From: Takakia lepidozioides
Taxonomy: Eukaryota; Streptophyta; Takakiopsida; Takakiales; Takakiaceae
DNA: 64,000 nucleotides
NCBI GenBank assembly: GCA_030704615.1
Contig: CM060732.1
Span: 79,569,171 to 79,633,170, forward strand
Direction: 5' to 3'
Position numbers and translations under genes: made by a program. Positions 55,701 through 64,000 of this stretch are shown here, one piece after another. Under the pieces are notes generated by a model. It saw only the letters and a list, made by a program, of their open reading frames with translations, ran no database searches and had not been told where the DNA came from. Numbering within the stretch: position 1 is the first letter of the stretch; each line of letters opens with the position of its first letter.

Positions 55701-58700
55701 GGAAAAATTTGCAGCGTAGCATTTAATTTTGATTCCAGTTTTGTGAGGATGTATAAGCAAGCTGACAGAAAGTTCTACCTGCCACAAACTCGCTACAGAA
55801 TATGGCATAAGCACACTTGGGGGGTGTATGGGCAACAGTTTTTGAAAAGGTTGCTAGAATTGCTGTGCGAGGACTTTGGGCGCAGCGCTCACAGTTGGGT
55901 CTAGTTGGAGCTCACATCAATGTGTTCACTGGGGAATGGACCCATAAGGTAAGATTATTCTTAGGAGTATGGGCAGAGGGAGATGAACATGTAGTGACGG
56001 ATTTAAAAGAAAGACATACAGACATGATTATACTTTGGACTTTGGCCGTGTTCCCAAAGACCCCTAGCAGGAAACAGGGGTAAGGGTGTCCACTACTTGA
56101 CGGCTTGCTTGCCAATGGAAACGGTTTGGATTTTGGCCTTCCAAATCTGTTTGTCATAGCAAACAGATGAATTGGAGCAACGAACTGAATGAACGGTTAC
56201 AGTTGCAGTTTCTCTGGTAATTATAAGAAATGTACCCAATTCTCCTTCTTCCCATCACACCCCACTCTCCCTTTCCTCTCTGTTTCTGTTTGCTGCTCAA
56301 ATGTAGGCTTCCCGTCCTGAGTTTAAATTTCAGTCTAGTACCGAGAGTGGGTAGGCCCATGAGGTCATCCATGATGTCTTTCCCCATGTCACAGACTGGA
56401 AACAAGTTCAGGGAAGTTTTCTGCCTAACTTCATTTCATCAGACAATTTCCTGGCAACAGATTGCAGAGAGAGAGATTGTACTCATAAGACATTGTTTGC
56501 CGTAGCCTTGTGGCCATTGACCCCGCGCCCAATTTGAACGGAACATAAAGGGACAGAAACTACCTTTGTCAGGGGCTGACGCCGGTAGTATGATTTACCT
56601 TGGAATAAACAGTTGATCCGAGATTTCCAGATATCCTCCAGAAATCCCTTCACACAAGCATCAATCTGATGTGTGTGATTTGCCCAATAGCTAGACCCCA
56701 AAAGGGCCTGGGCTTTTGGCTCAGCCTCAAGATTTTCAAAGTTGTTAAGCAGAGGTACAGGCACAATTTCCTTGGGATGCCCACACAACGGGCACTTACA
56801 ATCCCCCTTTCCTCTCTGCGACTCTTTGTTGTTCAAAGGTAGGCTACCCGCCCTGAGTTTGAATTTCAGTCTAGTGCCGAGGGTGGGTAGACCCTTGAGG
56901 TCATGCCTCACCCATGTCACAGACTGGAAACAGGTTCAGGGAAGTTTTCAGCCTAACTTCATTTTCTTCAGACAATTTCCTGGCAATAGACATGGCTTCG
57001 GAAACTTCAGCTTCTAAGCCAGATTTATCCAGCACGGTCATGGCTAGTGCAGAGAGAGAGAGATTGTACTCATAAGACGTTTGCCGTAGCCTTGTGGCCA
57101 TTGACCCCGCGCCCAGTTTGAGCGGGAACAAAAGGGACAGAACCTACCTCTGTCAGGGGCTGACGTTGGTAGTAAGACTTACCTCCATATATAGAATTAA
57201 TCCGGGTTTTCCAGATATCCTCTAGAAATCCCTTCACACAAGCATCAATCTGCTGTGTGTGATTTGCCCAAAAACTAGGCCTCAGGAGGGCCTGGGCTTT
57301 TGGCTCAGCCTCGAGACTTTCAAAGTTGGTAAACAGGGGTACAGGCACAATACCCTTAAGAGATTTGAAGAGAGCGTCTCTTTGGTGAGAGAACCCCGGA
57401 CAGTGTATCAGAAAATGAATACTGTCTTCAGATTGCCCACACAACGGGCAATCGCACTCTCCCTTTCCTCTCTGCTTCTGTTTGCTGTTCAAAGGTAGGC
57501 TTCCTGCCCTGAGTTTAAATTTCAGTCTAGTGCCGAGAGTGGGTAGACCCTTGAGGTCATCCAAGATGTCCTCCCCCATGTCACAGACTGGAAACAAGTT
57601 CAGGGAAGTTTTCTGCCTAACTTCATTTTCATCAGACAATCTCATGGCAACAGACATGGCTGAGGACACTACAGCCTCTAAGTCAGATTTATCCAGCAGG
57701 GTCAAGACTTGCGGATCCAGGTCCAGGTCCTTGAGGATCTCTTCTACTCTCTTCTGCCAGGACTTAGCCTGTTTGACAGGGTGGTCCTGTTTCCAAGATA
57801 TAGAGTCGATTAACTTAGGATATCTGGTGTTGGGCATATGTTGCAGCTGACCCCACCATCTGACCTTGAATTCATCTCGTCGGGAGCTTAAGGACGGAAT
57901 GCCAAACTCACCCCGAACAGCCACATTGGCTGTTTTGGAGCATGCTGATATACACTCCTTAAGCACCCCCACTTGAATGGATTCTAGAGACTTAGCCTGG
58001 TTGGAGTTATCAACCCATATAGCAGATCCGTACTCCAAGGCAGGTCTAATAACGCGACAAAGCATGGTTTTCTTAACCTCAGAGTTGACCCCTCTGCAGT
58101 GGAAAAATTTAGTGAGCCCCAGAGCTTTGCCCTTGCCAGTTTGAACAACTTTCCGGATATGTGCATCCCAATTACAATTGGAGGAGAACTCAACGCCCAG
58201 GTAAGTGTAGGAAGGGAGGACCGGGATCTCTTGGCTACCCCACTGCCACTTAAGATCACTTCCTCCCTCTCCTCTGTCGTTGAATGCTACCACTGCACAT
58301 TTGCTGACATTAGCCTCTAGCCCCCAAAGATCAAAGTATCTCTTCGCGCAATCAATCAACTCCTGGAGATTGGTTGGAGTCTCCCCTATGCCTGCGAAGT
58401 CATCCGCAAACATAAGGGCTGGTATGGTGGTATCACCCACCCTTAACTCAAATCCCTCACTTTCCACATCCTCGAGGAGTTGATTGATGAAAACATTAAA
58501 GAGCAGAGGGGAGAGAGTACATCCTTGAGCTACACCTTGGTCTATGTCAAAGAAGTTGGACTTCTGTCCGTTAACAATGACACAGCTTTTGGTGTGAGCA
58601 TACAAGTTGTGGACAACTCTCCACATCTTTCCCGTGATCCCACAAGACCAGAGGCGGAACCATAGGCCATCTCTCCACACTGTGTCATAAGCCTTTTTGA

Positions 58701-61700
58701 CATCCAGGAAAAGACATAAGTGGGTTTCCCTTCTTTTTTCCTTCCCTGGATAATCTGGCTTAGAGTGAAGATATGATCCACACAGCCCCTGTTTCGCCGA
58801 AAGCCAGCTTGGCCTTCGTGGAAACAACCTCTAGACTCCAGATCAACCTCGAGACGAGTACTTATAACTCTGCAGAATGTCTTGCCAACAGCATTGAGGA
58901 GCGTGATGCCATGGTAGTTCCCCGGTTCTTCTCTGTCACCCTTCTTGTATGGATTGACAATGACCCCCTGTCGCCAGCGAAAGGGGATCATTTCAGTCTT
59001 CCAGATAAGGTTAAAGAGGAGAACTAGGGCCTCTATCATGGGATCGCCACCGTGCTTGATAAGCTCGTTGACAATACCATCAGGTCCACCAGCTTTATAT
59101 CCATTTAAATGTTCAATTGCTTCCACAATCTCAGAAGAACTAATGGGAGCATTATAAGCCATTGAAATATACTCTCCAGTTCATCAGGGCTGTTTTGAAT
59201 CATAGGAACAGTTTTTCCAACTGTGTCCCTCCATTCAGCAGAAGACCCCTCACTGTTAGACCTAGAAGTTCTGCCAAGGATACTGTAGTGAGTTTCAAAG
59301 GTTTTGACAATGTCAACCGATGAAGTCACCACTGCACCTTTAGTAGTCTTCAGCGCTTGTACTTGCTGACCGTTTTTCGGCTTGTACAAACGTTGAAGGG
59401 CCAACCAGAATTTCTTGTCATTACCATGGTGGTTTGAGTTTATTTCACTGTATAACTTGTCCCAGTATAATTTCTTCTGAGACCTAACAAGCTGATTGAT
59501 ATCTTTACGGAGCTGGTTGTACCTCGTCCACAATTCTCTGTTGGTTTCCAAATTGCAGCACTCTTTATAGAGGGCTTGTCTCTCAGCTATCTTGAGTTTA
59601 ATCTCATTAGTCCACCAATTAACTGCTCTACCGCAGACAATTAGTTTCCTCCCAATGATCTTGTCATCTACGGAGGAAACGAAACTCTCCCAAGAGTCCA
59701 CTGCTCTTTCGACTTCATTTCTTGCGTTAACAGAGCGTGACTGAAGTTCTTGGAGCGATTGGACAAAATGAGGGAGAACCTCTTGCAAGGCCTGGACGTA
59801 CTCAGCCTTGACCTCCTCATTGTGGAATTTTTCTATGCGCCACTTCCGAATCGAACGTTTCACAGATCTCTTGGTGGTGGGAAAACACCTTTTGATCTCA
59901 GTCCAAACCAGGAAGTGGTCAGAGGTACCAATATCAGTTCTGTCGATCAACACATTGGCACACTGGGGGAACAAAATTTTGTCCATTATGATATAGTCCA
60001 CAATAGAGAGAGAGAGAGAAAGAGAGAGAAAGAGTACCTCAGTGTGACCCAGATGGAATTGAGAGTTAAGGGATGGAAAGGAGCAACTGATGTTCAGTGC
60101 AGTGCAAGAGTTGCTGGCTCTCTAAGAATAGTGTTTGTGGATGTTTGCGTTGGAAATGATGTAATAGGATGCAGGCATTGGCACCAGCATAGATTCTTTC
60201 TACGAGTACCTGCTGAAGGTGAGCTCTCATCCATGTCTTCTAAAATGATCTGATGCTTACATCAAAGTGTTATGCTTTTGGTGCATGATCTCAGTTTTTT
60301 TCGTTTTCCTTGTGACAATTTTTTATCTGGTCTGCCTTCTTTTCAATTAAAGAACAGACCCAAAATAAACATGTCTGAGAAGCTGTTCAAGAACTCCTCG
60401 GCCATCCACTTTGATAGAAAGTTACTGTTGAGAACGCTCTTTTGTTCTGCATAGATGTAGGTTATCTGAGCAGGCAAACTCACAATATTTTGAGAACAAC
60501 TTTACTGTTTTAAGGTTAGACTTGCACCTTAGCCTGTGGAATGATGTGTTTGAAATTTGTTTGTAGGCATACCTTCTCTTGGGTCAAGAAGAGTACCTTT
60601 ACATATTCAAGGAGGCTTATAAATCTGTCATGCGCTATCTCTACAATGATCCCTGGTAAGATGCAAACTTGTCTCCACTGCCTGAGTACAATGATATGTA
60701 GCCATAATATGGTGTGCTCACAGCCGTAACCTCGTCATGGACGAGATGTACGAAAACTTTCATATATATATAATTAAAGGGAAGGCCTCATCGGGATCAC
60801 GTCATATTATCGGAGTTGATGTGACAGTAACATTGCCCACTTGGTAATTTCAGAACTCATGTGACATTATGCCTTGCGAATTATCAAGGCCCTCAAAAGA
60901 ATTGAAGCCTCTCACTCCTCAACACAGGATCTTGCTTTAAACCCGTAAAGTGTCTCCACCATTATTGAGTGGCAGAACTTGCATTAGAAAACTGTAACCG
61001 ACTTTAGCAACAGCAACTGGTGGACAACTTCACCTGCAAGCCTGGTCTGTATTACTCGTACACAGGAGAATTGACTATCCATTAGATGTTCATGGCACTA
61101 ATTTTCTCAGCCTTCAGATTAGTACAGATCTGTCAAAACATCATTCATGGTTTTTGGTTTGTTCTTACTGCTAGGTATTTGGAAGTGAACATGAACTCTG
61201 CAGTTGTTGTGTGGCCACTTTTCAACAGTCTCCAAGCTTTTTGGCCTGGCCTCCAGGTGTGTATTTAGTTTCAACACAGAGTAAATGTAGGTGCATTTTA
61301 AGGTAGCCTAAAGTCTCAGACCGGCTTTCGTGTTGAGCACTTGGAGACAATGCAGTGCACGACAATCAACTCATCGTGTAGACGGCTCTTGAGATAGGAC
61401 TGATACCAAAATGGGGTTGGTGCAACTACAACAGGTTTTATGATATTGGAAGTCTACTATTGGAAGTCTATGTTTGTCAAGGAAATGTAAGCTGTATGGA
61501 GTCCGATTTGTTCATTCCTAATCACTGTGCTATATATGTGTATGGAGTAGGTGTTGGCAGGAGATGTGGAGCCAGCAGTGCGCACTCACAAAGCATTTTT
61601 TGCTGTGTGGAAACGATTTGGATTCACACCTGAGGGATTTAATCTGGCTACTTCTAGTGTGCAGGTAAGTGAGATGGTGAAAACCTGTAGCTCGAGACGG

Positions 61701-63920
61701 AGGCTTCGATTATAGCTATGGTTAATCACAGATGCTAGGATTGCAAGGAGTAGTTCAGCCTGACTGTACTGAGCTCCCTTGCTGCAGTCCCTGTCCTCTC
61801 TCGCCTACTCCTGGGCTAATTTTGCAGTGTTTTATGGTCTTTGCTAGAGCACCTTGTGGACTAGGATGGTTGTTGGGTACATGTCAACCAGTGGGTGGGT
61901 ATGCTGTGCAGCCAGGTCAAAGAAGCTATCCCTTGCGCCCAGAGCTTATAGAAAGCACGTACATGCTTTACAAGGCCACACGTGATCCCATGTACATAAT
62001 CCACTCCTATTTTGAAGTCTCTCCACCGCCCTTCTTCCTGTTTTTCCCTGCTTTATCTCTCATGTTTCGACACATCTCAGGGAGTTGAAGGCCAGCGATG
62101 TTTGCTGGCTTTGGACATTAATTGTGTGCCATAACCTTGCAGGTTGTTGTGTGCATGGTAGAAGGCTTGAGAACATTGAGGACGCAGTGTAGTTGATTTC
62201 AGTTTCATTTGTGGTGGGACCAGGTATCTGGATGTTGGGCGGGACATAGTGGCAAGTTTACAGTATGGGGCAAAGTGTCGGTGCGGCTACTGCCATATTT
62301 CAGATGTGGAGTCACACCAGCAGGATGACCACATGGAGAGCTTCTTCCTGGCTGAAACTGTACATTCCTTTGTTTCAGCAGTCCTGCACTCCTCTCTCAT
62401 TGTCTGGTGTGTCTGGGAATGGGACTAGAACCCTGGAAGATTCAAGAGTATGTTTTGCTTAGACAGAAATAGTCATCCTGCTGCAAATCATGGGTAATCT
62501 ATGGGTCCAATCACAGTCGTCATGTTTTGGCATTCTCTAATCCAGAAATCTAGGGATGGCAGGCTGAGTGAGAACTAACATTGTCTGAATGTCATCTTTT
62601 CCAAGGCAAATCATAGGCAAGGGCCAGATATGGTTGGGCAGGAAGTTTCTTTTCATCACTTTTTTAGCATTTTCACTGCTACCATGGTGATTTTATTTGC
62701 AGGTGAAGTATCTGTGGCTGCTCTTTGATTTGGGTGCTGGTGGCCACAACATAGTGGAGAATGGTCCTTACTCGTAAGTGGTCCATTAAATCTGTATGTA
62801 TGATACAAACATGGTTATTTTCTATTTTCTGTAAAGGTCTTGAGTGAGCATGAAGGTGGGGAGAGCTTTGTTGTAGTCTCAACCTTGGTTGGGCTCTGTT
62901 GTAAAGTAGAGACTACTTATTTCTTGCCACTCATTGACCTGTTTTTGAAGTTCCTGCCCAAGTATGTCCATATTGGGTCCGGCATGCATGATAAGAAAAC
63001 TCAAAGCAGCAGAGCCTTTCACCTATTTTTGATGCTTGCTATGACCATCATTACCTTTAACCTCGATGAGAAACGCAGACATATTACATAAAAATGGTAA
63101 GACCACCTGTGGTTACAAATGTACTCATCAGACTATGCTCGGTGTAGGTTTGTGGCCATACACGCCTTGTGCCACCTGCCATTCTGATATTCCATTCCTC
63201 TTCCATAAACTCCCAGGGACCTGTATAGATGGAGCAGAAGGGGGGAGAAGGCGAGGGATCAGAGGCTTGTTGTCGCAGAAACAACGAAAGGGATTCAGCA
63301 TCAGGTGCCTTGATATGCACAGCACATCCCTTCCCAAAACGGAACTGTCAATGACTTGGGTAAAGGGCCCAAGAGACACAATTAGAACAACAAAGAACTA
63401 CAGAAAACAAATCATACAACCATAGAGAGAAATAAAGGTAGATAGAACCCATGTGTTACATGACACGCTGTGATATTTTGGGAGGAGGATCTGCAGGTAT
63501 GTGTTCACCACAGAAGGGCATTTGCTGCCAATAACTCCCGAGATAACACTTCTGTCAGAGCACTGCACCTACACAGGCAGTTTTTGCCAAGATGGGGATG
63601 TTGTGCAAGGGGTCCTGAGGGCTAGAAGAATTGCGAAGGCAGAGGCTGAGGCTGAGGCTGAGGAGGCAAGTTCTCTGGATCAAAAGGCAGGGTCTGCCCA
63701 CCACAATAGCAGCAGCTTGGAGGAGGCTATATTCTCTGGCAGAGGAAGAGGTCGAGTCGAGGAGTTCCAGTGCTCTGAGGAGGGTGATCTTGCAGAAAGC
63801 CCACTTAAGGTCTTTAAGCCTCTTGTGTACCTTTCTTTCTTTCTGTTGGTGTGTCAATTGTGGGAAAAGGAAGCACAGACAGGGTCTGCGGCCCCAAAGA
63901 GAGAAATAAAGAAATGCTAG
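52710..63920 (+). CDS. EDEM/MNS4-type ER alpha-mannosidase-like protein (GH47), 16 exons
   Basis: Exons: 52710-52841, 53801-53920, 54174-54266, 54459-54545, 54815-54905, 55053-55108, 55385-55457, 55839-55948, 60168-60218, 60567-60655, 61175-61256, 61551-61664, 61912-61991, 62224-62359, 62703-62773 and 63497-63920. The total is 1809 bp (602 aa) with every phase consistent. Arabidopsis MNS4 is about this long. A signal peptide precedes the GH47 domain: [153 protein letters not shown] and [11 protein letters not shown]. The acidic residues in FET, FYEYL, PELIE and TEGH are those used in GH47 catalysis and Ca binding. EDEMs trim or recognise misfolded glycoproteins for ER-associated degradation. 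Intron 6 uses a GC donor (CAG|GCAAGG). The Ala/Glu-rich tail with a hydrophobic patch is unlike MNS4; a donor at 63810 could instead lead to exons beyond the window. Confidence 0.95.
54619..54690 (-). mobile_element. LINE-A 3' fragment in EDEM intron 4
   Basis: Shows the LINE-A terminus (ATACTCATAAGACGTTGTTT, then GTAGCCTTG) directly after GAGAAAGAGAGAGA. Antisense to the host gene. Confidence 0.7.
55237..55264. repeat. (TC)n microsatellite in EDEM intron 6
   Basis: About a dozen TC units followed by TGTGTCTCT, in the intron that begins with the GC donor. Confidence 0.75.
56230..56465 (-). mobile_element. LINE-A ORF2 fragment, first of three stacked copies
   Basis: The minus strand encodes [20 protein letters not shown] and [12 protein letters not shown], closely matching the main copy's [26 protein letters not shown]. 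Both ends are truncated. It runs into the (GA)n tract that begins the next copy. Confidence 0.75.
56475..57045 (-). mobile_element. LINE-A 3' fragment, second stacked copy
   Basis: About 570 bp from the ORF2 C-terminus through the 3' terminus, encoding [20 protein letters not shown] and [16 protein letters not shown]. An internal deletion removed part of the Cys/His region relative to the main copy. The 3' end meets GCAGAGAGAGAGA. Confidence 0.85.
57060..60012 (-). mobile_element. LINE-A, longest copy (5'-truncated non-LTR retrotransposon)
   Basis: A 2.95-kb insertion in EDEM intron 8, antisense to the gene. It encodes the last part of the AP-type endonuclease (with [11 protein letters not shown], the SDH catalytic site), the linker, RT and a C-terminal Cys/His motif. 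The 5' truncation falls inside the endonuclease next to a GAGAGAGAGAGAGAAAGAG tract. The 3' terminus at 57075 also lies against GAGAGAGAGAGAT. Confidence 0.92.
57070..60001 (-). pseudogene. LINE-A ORF2: endonuclease tail, reverse transcriptase, zinc motif
   Basis: Three minus-strand frames in order: 60001-59105 (endonuclease end and linker), 59162-58542 (RT palm start: [45 protein letters not shown]), and 58827-57070 ([40 protein letters not shown] as the catalytic FADD). The last frame ends in the zinc-like [19 protein letters not shown]. Two frameshifts and the 5' truncation make it inactive, but sequence between them is well preserved, suggesting a recent insertion. Confidence 0.92.
63120..63172 (-). 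mobile_element. Diverged LINE-A 3' terminus in EDEM intron 15
   Basis: GTACTCATCAGACTATGCTC, then GTAGGTTTGTGGCCATACAC, resembles the LINE-A end with several substitutions. Tentative. Confidence 0.4.
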
Positions 63921-64000
63921 GCTCATTAAACATTTCTTGCTGGCCTTCTGGTCAGAGAACCCTTGAACAGAGCACAAAAGGGGAGGAGGGGCAGAGGGAG

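Noticed and set aside
63810-63900. Intron in the last EDEM exon (AAG|GTCTTT to CACAG|ACAGGG)
   Set aside because: Possible by consensus, but the unspliced frame gives a length close to MNS4, so the simple model was kept.
1-64000. CRISPR arrays, bacterial operons, rRNA genes
   Set aside because: None seen. Spliced genes, LTR elements and LINEs show this is eukaryotic nuclear DNA; the only short-period arrays are microsatellites and the leader repeat.

Overview
The window looks like nuclear DNA of a streptophyte (charophyte-grade) alga with motile, flagellated sperm, possibly Chara-like. Three of the host genes have plant-type architectures: a plastid SOUL/DUF2358 heme-binding protein, a plant MNS4-type EDEM mannosidase, and a plant monoacylglycerol-lipase-like hydrolase. 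They sit beside two genes typical of organisms with cilia or flagella: an ODF3/SHIPPO repeat protein and a PTPDC1-type phosphatase. Introns are long and spacers are full of LINE, LTR and DNA-transposon debris. A Ty3/gypsy element encodes a cytosine-5 DNA methyltransferase; from memory, such elements have been reported in charophytes and in Symbiodinium dinoflagellates. The species cannot be fixed from this sequence alone.

Layout. 1.0-11.1 kb: a divergent pair, the ODF3-like gene (-) and a PTPDC1-like dual-specificity phosphatase (+, at least 11 exons), about 1.7 kb apart. 13.2-16.8 kb: a 7-exon SOUL heme-binding gene (-), convergent with the phosphatase gene. 18.7-20.4 kb: a partly resolved multi-exon gene (+) of unknown family. 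23.2-26.2 kb: a 7-exon alpha/beta hydrolase (+). 28.2-29.3 kb: a 370-codon open frame (+) for an unrecognised membrane protein, abutting a LINE fragment.

33.0-46.1 kb: a degenerate Ty3/gypsy element (+) with about 370-bp LTRs. It has a long repeat-bearing leader, gag with two zinc knuckles, an aspartic protease, a DNMT3-like DNA methyltransferase, RT/RNase H, and part of a PHD finger. A second gypsy element (-; 726-bp LTR, tRNA-iMet-type primer site, gag, protease and RT) is nested in it and interrupts the PHD finger. A later deletion removed both integrases. 47-52.4 kb: LINE debris, an RPA-like fragment, a broken piggyBac transposase and a small inverted-repeat element.

52.7-63.9 kb: an EDEM/MNS4-type ER alpha-mannosidase-like gene (+) resolved into 16 exons. 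Three stacked copies of one LINE family lie antisense in its 4.2-kb intron 8.

Exon boundaries were placed by hand from splice consensus, reading-frame phase and recalled family sequence. In the SOUL, hydrolase and EDEM models every intron phase closes and total CDS length is divisible by three, which is strong internal support. No search or computation was possible.
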